Below are positions 1 to 6,150 of a stretch of DNA of 6,156 nucleotides, piece by piece; the first letter of the stretch is position 1; each line of letters starts with the position of its first letter. This DNA comes from CAYLNK01 sp964384675 (GTDB taxonomy: Bacteria; Acidobacteriota; Thermoanaerobaculia; UBA5066): contig CAYLNK010000365.1 of assembly GCA_964384675.1 (NCBI GenBank), positions 1 through 6,156 of the forward strand, read 5' to 3'. The notes under the pieces were generated by a model. That model saw nothing but the letters and a program-made list of their open reading frames with translations, had not been told where the DNA came from and made no database searches. Both the position numbers and the translations under genes were made by a program.

Positions 1-30
1 CTCCACCCGGGGCCCGGTCATTCGAGAGGC

Positions 31-3000
31 CTAGCGGAAGAGCGCACGGGCCTTCTCGGCGAGCCGTTCCAGGAGGCCACGTTCGACGACGGCGGCGCCC
101 GCCGGCTGGCGCGGGGGTGGGGTCGGCGTGAGCGTCGGCGTGGCCGTGTCGGTCGGCTTGGCGGTAGGCGTCTCGGTCGGCGTGCGCGTCGGCGTCTCGG
201 TCGGCGTCTCGGTGACCGTGGCGGTCGGCGTGATCGTCGGCGTGTGTGTCGGAGTCGACGTGGCGGTCGCCGTCGGCGTGACCGTCGGCGTCGGCGTCGG
301 TGTGGCGGTCGCGCTCGGCACCGCCGTCGGCGTCACGGTCGGAGTCGCCGTGGCGGTGGGCGTCGGGGTGAGTGTCGGTGTCGGCGTGGCGTCGGGTGGC
401 GGCGTCGGCGTGATCGTGGGCGTCGGCGTGACGGTCGGCGAGGGAGTCGGGGTCAGAGTCTCGCCCGGCGTCGCCGTGGGCGTGGGCGTCGGTGTGGCGG
501 GTCGGCCCTGCTGCGTGACCCGGAAGCGCGCGCCGGCGACGTCGATCTCCCCGGACCTCGGATCGGGGAGCGGGTTCGCGTCGACGGAGTACGTGACGAC
601 CCCGTTTCCGCTGCCGCGTGTGGCCGTCGAGATCCAGGCGACGAGCGGCCGCGCCTCCCACGGGCAGCCGGAGGTGGCCGTCACGAGGAAGGTCGAGCCG
701 CTCAGGCCGTCCGCCGGGACGTCGAGCCTCTCCACGGGCTCGAGCGCGTAGGCGCACGTCGTGACCTGGAGCTGGAACGTGGTGGTCCCGGCACAGCCGG
801 TCTGGTCCGTGGCCGTCACCCCCACGGCGTACGACCCGGCGGCCGACGGTGTGCCGCTCAGGGTCCGGCCCGAGAACGAAAGTCCGGGTGGGAGCGGCGG
901 TGCCGCCGCGTACGCGTAGTCGCGGCCCGCGGGCCGCGCGATGACCCGGGCGGTGTAGCTCTGCCCGACGATCGCCGGAGGGAGCGTCACGACGTCGGCC
1001 GTGGCGAGCGCGGGCCGGCGCTTCAGCGCGGCCGCGCGCGCCTTCGCCTTCGCGCCTCGCGCCGCGGGGTCCACGATCAGTCCGATGCCGAGGTCGCCGC
1101 ACGTCTTCAGGAGAGGTGGGAGGAAGGCGCCATCGCTCGTCCCCCGCCCGCTGTTGGCCCCGTCGTTCACGACGCCGTAGGCGCCGAACGGCTGCTTCGG
1201 GTCGGTCCCGGCGCGGCTGATCACCGCGAAGCCGGAGCGGATTCCCGGGCCGTCCAGGATCGCGGAGATCTGGCAGAACTGGTGGCCCGCCAGGCGGAGC
1301 CGTCCGCCGGCGACCGGGCAGCCGGCGAAGTCCGTGACGATCGGCACGCCGGGGCGATCGGCGTCGAAGAGGTCGATCTTCAGATCGACCGGATCCGGGG
1401 CCGGGTTGAAGATCGCGAGGTTCGAGCGGACGTCGTCGTCCTGCCGGAGCCCCAGGATGCCGATCTCGGCCAGGTTGGTCAGCGACTCGAGGGGCAGCGC
1501 CGGGACGAAGACGCCGAAGCGCCCGAAGGCCGACCCGTCGAGGTCTCCCGACGCCGGTCCGTCGACGCGGGAGCCGGCGAAGAGGTCGCTTCTCCGGAAG
1601 CTCGAGCCGTCGCTCCTCCGGAGCCGGGCGAGACCGATCACGAGCCGCTCCACGGGCGGAAGCGCCGCGCCCGCCTCGCGCAGCTCCTGGATGATGCCCT
1701 TGGGCTGGAGCCCCGGGCCCGCCGGACGTCCCAGGACCTGCTGGCCGGCGACGCTCCGCGCCAGGCTCGCGGTCCCTCCACCGCCGGGGAAGAAGTCGAG
1801 CGTGAACGAGAAGGCCTGAGGCGCCGTCACCGCGAGGTCGCTCAGGAACTTGAACGCGCTCGTCGAGCCGTCCTGCGGGAGCTCCAGGAGGACCGGGATC
1901 ACCAGCGCCGTCGCCTCCGCCGCGTCGTCCGCGGGCTGCGGGAAGACGAAGGAGCTGTCGTTCGATCTGTTGTTCAACGGTGTGGCGTAGGTCGTGAAGA
2001 CGCCCCCGCTCCGCCAGTCGACCGTCGCGTACGCCACCTCGCTGCCGCTCACCGGGAGCGTCGTGATCTGGTCGTACTCTCCGGCCGCGATCGTCTTGAC
2101 GTCCGTCGACAGGAGCTGCCCGTCCTCGCGGTACTGCCGGAGCTCCACGGAGACCGGCCCGTCCCCGGGGTTCACCACGGCGACGTTGGTGCGATCCGAC
2201 GAGGTGGCGGCGTCGCGCGACGTGCCGCGCAGGCCGACGAGGATCGCCCTGCCGCTCCGCTTCGGCGTGCCCGCCGGGTCCCCGAAGAGCTCGGCGTCCC
2301 GGAGCCCGCGGTAGGCCAGTCCCGCGCGTCCCCGCTTCACGACCACCGGGTCGCTTCCGGCGGGCGTCGTCGTGCGCGCGATCACCTCCATGTCGGCGTT
2401 CGGGTCGACCTTCCGGAACGTCACGCGCAGCGGGGCGACGATGGCGTCCGGGATGTCGGACTTGGTCTCCTTGAGCCGCTCCACGAGCCCGTTCACGAGG
2501 AGCTGCCGGCCGCCGCCCACCCACTCCGTCTGGGAGAACCCGGCGAAGTCGAGGACCACCTCGGCCGTCGAGGCACCCCGGTTGACGAGCGTGATCTCGG
2601 TCTCGAAGACGGCGTTGTTGGCGCCCGGCGACTGGAGCGCGATGGGGAGGTACCGGACCACCTGGCCGCTCTTCGAGGCGTCGGGGAGCGGGACCGGGGT
2701 AACCGGCACGGACTGCACCTCCTGCTGGCCTCCCGTGAACGCGGCCTCGACGCCGACCGGTGCGCTCGAGCCGCCGAGGTCGACGTAGCACTCCGCCTTG
2801 CCGCGGCAACCGCTCACCTCGGCCGCGCCGTGCCGCCAGACGAGGGTCTTGCCATCCGACCAGTCCTCTCCGCGCCGCGTCCCCTGCCAGAGGAGGCTGA
2901 AACGCCGCTTGCGGTCCCCGGAGGCGAGCACCTGTCCCGGACCGTCCAGGCGCGTGAGGTCGCGGTAGGCCGCCACACGAACCGTGAGCTCTCCGGTGAA

Positions 3001-5103
3001 CGGCGGCGTCGGGTTCCCCGCCGGGTACGGGACGCTGTAGCCGATGGTGCGTCCGTCGGTCGGCACCTTGAAGCGGACCTGGAGCCGGGGACCGTCCTTC
3101 TTCAGGACCTCGCGCTCGCTCGCGTCGCCCTGGACGACCCAGGTCGCCCGCGCGACGTCGAGCGCTCCCGGAGTGATCTCGGTGATGTCGGCGGTGAGGA
3201 CGTCTCCGGGCAGGTACGGCTCCGAGGCGGGCGCCACGATCGAGACGCGAACGCCGCAGCCGCTCGTGACGTCCGCGATCGCGCCCGTCGCCGACGTGCC
3301 GCCCACCGTCAGCGTGAACGTCTTGCCGGTCCGGCAGCTCCCGGCGAACGGCGCGGCCGCGACCGGGAGACCGATCTCGGCCTGCCCCTTCGCGAACGCG
3401 AGCGTGCCGCTCCCGGGCGTGGAGAGGAGACCGGCCTCGGCGTCGAGCGCGTAGGCGACGCCGCCGTACGGCCCGCTCGTGTCGCCCGTGCGTCTCACCA
3501 GGAACGTCCCGCTCTGTCCGGGGGCGATCGGGGCGGGCGGCGTCAACGCGAACGCGCAAGCCGTGGATCGGGCGATGGTCCGTTCGACGCCGCCGGGATT
3601 CCCGACGACGGCGTTCTGTGCCGCGAGCGACACGACGAACGCGCGCGCGTCCTTGCACGTGACCGGCAGCGTCCTCACCGTGAACGTCGCCGTCGCCTGC
3701 CCCGCGGCCATCGTCACCGTCCCGGAGGACGCGCCCTCGTAATCGATGCCGGGGGCGACCGGATCGCTCCCCTTCGGCGCGATCCTGTACGTCACCTCGA
3801 GCGCGCCGACCAGGTTCTGCGTGCGCGCGATCCGGTACGTCACCGTGTCGCCGCCCGTCACGGTCGCGGGCCCGTCCGCCGACAGCTCGAGCCGTGCCGC
3901 CTGGGGCACGTCCACCAGCAAGGTTTGATGGCGCTCGGCGCCGAGCTCGACCGCGGTGGTCCCGATCTTCCCCTCCGTCCCGATCACGTAGAGCCGGTCC
4001 TTCGCCTCCGTGGCACGCCCCACGAGCGCCCCGAGACCGCCGTAGGCGGCCGGCAGGAGCGCGAGCGGCGGCGGCAGGAGCCCGCCGGAGAGGTCGAGCG
4101 CCGTGTCGACGCCGGCGGCGTCCGCGGGCAGCGCGAACGCGAACGTGCGGGTGCTCCCGGCCTTCGTGACGACCGCCAGGAGGCGGCGTCCGTCATAAGG
4201 GTCGAACGTGGCGACCACGCGGCCGCCCTCGAGGGGCTTGGCGGGCCCCGCCGTGGCCGCGCCCGTTCCGAGGTCGAGCTCGAAGACGCCGAATCCGGTG
4301 CCGTCGGACTTCACGCCGATCCACCACGCGGCGCCCGGCTCGGGGCCCGGCCCGGCGTTCAGGAACTCGTAGCCGGCCGGGTTCGGCAGCACGGCCGGCC
4401 CCTTGATCCGCGAGGCCGGGGCGTCGGGGTCGTAGCCGAAGACGAACGTCTGACCCGCTCCGCCCGTCACGAGCGCGCGCCCGCCGTCGGCGAGCGTCGC
4501 CACGCCGACGCCGAGGAGTCCGTTCGTGCGGCTCGCGAGCGTCACGCCGCTCTTCGTGGCGGCGGACGCCACGCGAAGGACCTTGCCGTCCTCGCTCCCC
4601 TCGAGCTCGATCACCGAGATGACCTTCGACGCCGCTCCCGTCCCGAAGACGCCGATCCAGCGGAGATCGGAGACGCGGACGAAGTTGATCGTCGAGGCGG
4701 TCGAGAACCCCGCGGTCGGCGAGAGGAGAGCGCCGTCCACCTTCAGCACCGCGTCGGCGGCGTCGTCGAGCGTCACCGGGGAGGCGGCCGCGCCGCCGGC
4801 GTCGGCCCGCGAGGCCCCCTTGAAGGAGACGAACTTCAGCTTCGTGTTCCGGTAGCTCAGCGCGTACGCGAGGTCGCCCTTCATGCCGAGCTGCCACACC
4901 GCGGAGTAGTCGGTGTCCTGGGCCGCGGTCGGGAGGTCCAGAGAGCGGAGGAGCGCGGGGGTCGCGCCGGTCGCGTCGAGGACGTACCCCTTGGCGGCGC
5001 CGACGCCGAGCGTGTGGAGCTTCGCGTCCTGGCCGGCGGCGGGGAGCCCCTGCAGGATCGACGTGGCAGTGGCGAGCGCGAGGAGCCTTGCGAACCGTGA
5101 CAT
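31..5103 (-). CDS. Large secreted multidomain surface protein with BACON-like domain and Thr/Pro stalk
   Basis: A 1690-residue exported protein of unknown ligand, probably acting outside the cell as a binding, adhesion or scaffold protein. Residues 1-24 look like a signal peptide (basic MSRFAR, hydrophobic core, likely cut after PAAG). Residues about 30-400 are beta-rich with recurring strands (RWIGVFG, WWIGVKS, RLYVIGT), perhaps a propeller. Residues 404-620 hold two Calx-beta-like repeats, and 617-713 look Ig-like. Residues 811-1331 hold about four diverged beta-sandwich modules. A putative Ig domain with LPPGLSF and LSGTP follows at 1370-1448, then a BACON-like domain at 1450-1533, a Thr/Pro stalk at 1537-1664 and an amphipathic tail. 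There are 12 cysteines, mostly in near pairs, as expected for an oxidised exported protein. No protease, glycosidase or sorting signal (LPXTG, PEP-CTERM, GlyGly-CTERM) is seen. The start is ATG with GAGGTG five bases upstream; the stop is TAG. It follows the kinase gene by 9 bases. The reading frame is secure; the function is not. Confidence 0.95.
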   Translation of the reverse strand: MSRFARLLALATATSILQGLPAAGQDAKLHTLGVGAAKGYVLDATGATPALLRSLDLPTAAQDTDYSAVWQLGMKGDLAYALSYRNTKLKFVSFKGASRADAGGAAASPVTLDDAADAVLKVDGALLSPTAGFSTASTINFVRVSDLRWIGVFGTGAASKVISVIELEGSEDGKVLRVASAATKSGVTLASRTNGLLGVGVATLADGGRALVTGGAGQTFVFGYDPDAPASRIKGPAVLPNPAGYEFLNAGPGPEPGAAWWIGVKSDGTGFGVFELDLGTGAATAGPAKPLEGGRVVATFDPYDGRRLLAVVTKAGSTRTFAFALPADAAGVDTALDLSGGLLPPPLALLPAAYGGLGALVGRATEAKDRLYVIGTEGKIGTTAVELGAERHQTLLVDVPQAARLELSADGPATVTGGDTVTYRIARTQNLVGALEVTYRIAPKGSDPVAPGIDYEGASSGTVTMAAGQATATFTVRTLPVTCKDARAFVVSLAAQNAVVGNPGGVERTIARSTACAFALTPPAPIAPGQSGTFLVRRTGDTSGPYGGVAYALDAEAGLLSTPGSGTLAFAKGQAEIGLPVAAAPFAGSCRTGKTFTLTVGGTSATGAIADVTSGCGVRVSIVAPASEPYLPGDVLTADITEITPGALDVARATWVVQGDASEREVLKKDGPRLQVRFKVPTDGRTIGYSVPYPAGNPTPPFTGELTVRVAAYRDLTRLDGPGQVLASGDRKRRFSLLWQGTRRGEDWSDGKTLVWRHGAAEVSGCRGKAECYVDLGGSSAPVGVEAAFTGGQQEVQSVPVTPVPLPDASKSGQVVRYLPIALQSPGANNAVFETEITLVNRGASTAEVVLDFAGFSQTEWVGGGRQLLVNGLVERLKETKSDIPDAIVAPLRVTFRKVDPNADMEVIARTTTPAGSDPVVVKRGRAGLAYRGLRDAELFGDPAGTPKRSGRAILVGLRGTSRDAATSSDRTNVAVVNPGDGPVSVELRQYREDGQLLSTDVKTIAAGEYDQITTLPVSGSEVAYATVDWRSGGVFTTYATPLNNRSNDSSFVFPQPADDAAEATALVIPVLLELPQDGSTSAFKFLSDLAVTAPQAFSFTLDFFPGGGGTASLARSVAGQQVLGRPAGPGLQPKGIIQELREAGAALPPVERLVIGLARLRRSDGSSFRRSDLFAGSRVDGPASGDLDGSAFGRFGVFVPALPLESLTNLAEIGILGLRQDDDVRSNLAIFNPAPDPVDLKIDLFDADRPGVPIVTDFAGCPVAGGRLRLAGHQFCQISAILDGPGIRSGFAVISRAGTDPKQPFGAYGVVNDGANSGRGTSDGAFLPPLLKTCGDLGIGLIVDPAARGAKAKARAAALKRRPALATADVVTLPPAIVGQSYTARVIARPAGRDYAYAAAPPLPPGLSFSGRTLSGTPSAAGSYAVGVTATDQTGCAGTTTFQLQVTTCAYALEPVERLDVPADGLSGSTFLVTATSGCPWEARPLVAWISTATRGSGNGVVTYSVDANPLPDPRSGEIDVAGARFRVTQQGRPATPTPTPTATPGETLTPTPSPTVTPTPTITPTPPPDATPTPTLTPTPTATATPTVTPTAVPSATATPTPTPTVTPTATATSTPTHTPTITPTATVTETPTETPTRTPTETPTAKPTDTATPTLTPTPPPRQPAGAAVVERGLLERLAEKARALFR
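112..495 (-). repeat. Low-complexity Thr/Pro repeat encoding a C-terminal stalk
   Basis: This stretch encodes residues 1537-1664 of the large protein. Thr occupies nearly every second position, and Pro is the commonest partner (TPTPTPTA, TVTPTPTITP). On the plus strand it reads as irregular GTCGGCGT-type repeats. Near the C-terminal end the pattern tightens to four-residue units (TETP, TRTP), visible as 12-base tandem units at about 163-210. Such segments usually form extended, often O-glycosylated spacers on exported proteins. Glycosylation here is not shown. The DNA is prone to length change by slippage and to assembly error. Confidence 0.9.
505..756 (-). other. BACON-like domain within the large surface protein
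   Basis: Residues 1450-1533 match the BACON pattern as I recall it: a start of CAYALEP, a run to SGCPWEA (C1450 and C1480 as the usual Cys pair), a central Trp (W1490, VAWIST), GSGNGVVTYSVDANP, then RSGEIDVAG and the closing strand FRVTQQG. The family is a small beta-sandwich in surface proteins, often linked to carbohydrate or mucin binding. The ligand here is unknown. It sits directly before the Thr/Pro stalk, at the end of the globular part. Confidence 0.75.
760..996 (-). other. Putative Ig (He_PIG-like) domain within the large surface protein
   Basis: Residues 1370-1448 carry the usual marks of this cadherin/Ig-like family: LPPAIVGQSYTARV at the start, LPPGLSF in the middle, then LSGTPSAAGSYAVGVTATD and a final strand FQLQVTT. 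A Cys (C1437) lies in the loop before the last strand. Such domains act as structural spacers or binding modules in exported proteins. It is joined without a gap to the BACON-like domain, a common order. Confidence 0.75.
1111..2673 (-). repeat. Array of about four diverged beta-sandwich modules within the large surface protein
   Basis: Residues 811-1331 contain recurring pieces. Strands with hydrophobic-Pro starts occur at about 817 (YLPIAL), 953 (AILVGL), 1067 (LVIPVL) and 1198 (VFVPAL). A Thr/Ser-Asn or Asp strand ending in Asn-Pro or Asn-Arg follows as EITLVNRG, NVAVVNPG and NLAIFNPA. Module ends resemble one another (TYATPLNNRSNDSSFVFP and AYGVVNDGANSG...GAFLPP). Spacing between starts is 114-136 residues. 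Similarity is only visible at protein level, so these are old duplications. I recall similar endings in exported acidobacterial proteins of unknown function. Confidence 0.6.
3244..3894 (-). other. Two Calx-beta-like repeats within the large surface protein
   Basis: Residues 404-510 show the Calx-beta pattern: GIDYEGASSGTVTMAAGQ, then TATFTVRTLP and a closing strand FVVSLAA. Residues 515-615 repeat it in weaker form (SGTLAFAKGQAEIGLPV, FTLTVGG). Each copy carries a C-[KR]-x(2,3)-[RK]-x-F-like motif (C483, C590) and a second Cys at its end (C516, C616). Calx-beta domains can bind calcium, but the acidic ligand residues are not clear here, so calcium binding is not claimed. Confidence 0.6.
3904..5016 (-). 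other. Beta-rich N-terminal region, possible propeller, in the large surface protein
   Basis: Residues about 30-400 contain regularly placed hydrophobic strands followed by polar turns: LAYALSYRN (78), LRWIGVFG (147), RALVTGGAG (209), AWWIGVKS (259), RLLAVVTK (307) and RLYVIGTE (370). Spacing of about 50-65 residues suits propeller blades. No named blade signature (WD40, Kelch, NHL, YVTN) is clear, so the fold is inferred. Confidence 0.4.
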
Positions 5104-5108
5104 CTGAA

Positions 5109-5114
5109 CACCTC
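5109..5114 (-). promoter_or_regulatory. Shine-Dalgarno site of the large surface protein gene
   Basis: Read on the minus strand this is GAGGTG, followed by five bases (TTCAG) and then ATG. It is a strong match to the anti-Shine-Dalgarno sequence at normal spacing and fixes the start of the large gene. It overlaps the TGA stop (5113-5115) of the kinase gene, so ribosomes finishing the kinase reach the next start directly. Translational coupling is therefore likely, though inferred. Confidence 0.85.
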
Positions 5115-6150
5115 AGGCGCGCGACGGCGCGCCGGTACGGACCTCGTTCACCAGCTCGACGACGCGTGCCGCCGGGATCCGGCCCGACGGCAGCTTCCGG
5201 CACATCCTGCCGATCAGGCTCCTGAGCTCGAGCGAGAACGACTCGGGGAAGACGATCTCGCTCCGCTCGTGCATCCGAAGGAGATCGAGCGCGTTCGGGC
5301 TCTCGAAGGCGGGCCGTCCCGCCCGGAGGAAGAAGAGGACCATCCCGAGACCGTAGACGTCGCTCGCGGGAGAGCCCAGGAAGCCGCGCGCCTGCTCGGG
5401 CGAGAGGAACGCGGGCTTGCCGGCGATCTCGGGGGCCCGGGCCCCCTCCTCGTGCCGGTGCGCGTCCCCGAAGTCGATCAGGCGGTAGAGCCGCCTCCCG
5501 CCCGAGGGGTGCGAACCCGAAGGCTCCGCGCCGTCGCGGAGCCGGAGGATGTTCTCCGGCGAGATGTCCCCGTGGACGAAGCCGTCGGAGTGGATCGCGA
5601 CGAGGGCCCGCCCCACCTCGTACACCACCTCGAGGCACTCGCTTTCCTCGAGGGCTCCCCTCGATCGCACGTACGACTTCAGGTCGATGCCGTCGACGTA
5701 CTCGAGCAGCAGGTACGGGTGGTCGGTGCCCCGGTCCCGCAACGTTCCACGCCCTTTCAGCGTCACGACGATCTCGTCCGGGTGGCGCTCGTTCAGGTAC
5801 CCGATGATGTCCCCCTCGTGGGCGAGGGCGGCCGAGAGCCGGGGCGACGTCTGGAACTCCGGACGGAGGATCTTGAGCGCGAACGCGTCGGCCGCGCCGC
5901 GGTGCCGGGCCATGACGATGTCGCACAGCCCTCCGTGCGCGATCGTGCCGACGACCTTCAGGTCCGCCTCCGCGATCGTGTCGCCCGCCACAGGTACCCG
6001 GATGGCGCGTCGGTCCGTCGACTCCTCCTCGATGATCCGCGCGGGCGGACGCGTCGCACGGGCGGACCGCCTCCGCCGCAGCACCTCGACGGCGACGAGG
6101 ACGACCGCGGCGGCGAGCCCGGCGAGGACGCCGGTGGCCACCGGCGCCAC
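5113..6150 (-). CDS. Membrane-anchored Hanks-type Ser/Thr protein kinase, 5' end uncertain
   Basis: An ATP-dependent protein kinase expected at the inner face of the cytoplasmic membrane. Residues about 4-24 form a hydrophobic membrane segment, followed by RRRR, which places the kinase domain (about 64-335) in the cytoplasm. Visible landmarks are the ATP-binding Lys K93 in FALKIL, helix-C Glu E112, hinge LLLEYVDG, catalytic loop HGDISPEN (D195, N200), DFG at 226-228, SPEQ at 250-253, SDVYGLG at 263-269 and the late Arg R324. Odd points: HRD is HGD, the catalytic-loop Lys is Ser, the Thr of the usual GTxxY motif is Lys (K245), the Gly loop is degenerate (A71-H-G-G-L-C76), and a Ser/Gly-rich insertion lies before DFG. 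Active-site residues are kept, so activity is likely. The start shown is GTG with only six bases before it. Those codons stay open, so no ribosome site can be judged and the true protein may begin outside the window with an ectodomain. The stop TGA touches the ribosome site of the next gene, suggesting an operon. Confidence 0.93.
   Translation of the reverse strand: MAPVATGVLAGLAAAVVLVAVEVLRRRRSARATRPPARIIEEESTDRRAIRVPVAGDTIAEADLKVVGTIAHGGLCDIVMARHRGAADAFALKILRPEFQTSPRLSAALAHEGDIIGYLNERHPDEIVVTLKGRGTLRDRGTDHPYLLLEYVDGIDLKSYVRSRGALEESECLEVVYEVGRALVAIHSDGFVHGDISPENILRLRDGAEPSGSHPSGGRRLYRLIDFGDAHRHEEGARAPEIAGKPAFLSPEQARGFLGSPASDVYGLGMVLFFLRAGRPAFESPNALDLLRMHERSEIVFPESFSLELRSLIGRMCRKLPSGRIPAARVVELVNEVRTGAPSRA
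6079..6141 (-). other. Transmembrane segment of the kinase
   Basis: Residues about 4-24 are wholly hydrophobic or small (VATGVLAGLAAAVVLVAVEV) and are followed by LRRRRSAR. By the positive-inside rule the arginines, and so the kinase domain after them, lie in the cytoplasm, and whatever precedes the segment lies outside. Only three residues precede it if the GTG at 6150 is the true start. Confidence 0.8.

Noticed and set aside
1..30. Transcription terminator after the large gene
   Set aside because: There is GC-rich sequence (CCGGGGCCCGG) but no clean stem with a loop and no T-run on the minus strand. The operon may continue beyond the window.
2..34. Tail of a convergent plus-strand gene ending at the shared CTAG
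   Set aside because: CTAG at 31-34 gives TAG on both strands and one plus frame is open for ten codons, but that is far too short to support a gene.
34..111. Cell-wall or exosortase sorting signal at the C-terminus
   Set aside because: No LPXTG, PEP or Gly-Gly motif and no hydrophobic segment is present; the tail is charged and amphipathic.
163..495. Repeats considered as a CRISPR array or structured non-coding repeat
   Set aside because: Units are short and irregular without spacers, and the reading frame stays open as a Thr/Pro stalk.
128..751. Plus-strand frame encoding a Val-Gly repeat protein
   Set aside because: It is the reverse complement of the Thr/Pro stalk; the repeats come from the minus-strand codons, and the rest of the frame shows no domain.
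4193..5926. Long minus-strand frame spanning both genes in another phase
   Set aside because: It runs across the kinase stop and the second start with an Arg/Pro/Gly-rich product and no motif. The kinase and signal peptide are clear in the other frames.
5113..6150. Aminoglycoside phosphotransferase-like enzyme, suggested by HGD
   Set aside because: The SPEQ, SDVYGLG and hinge motifs and the overall order are those of Hanks protein kinases.
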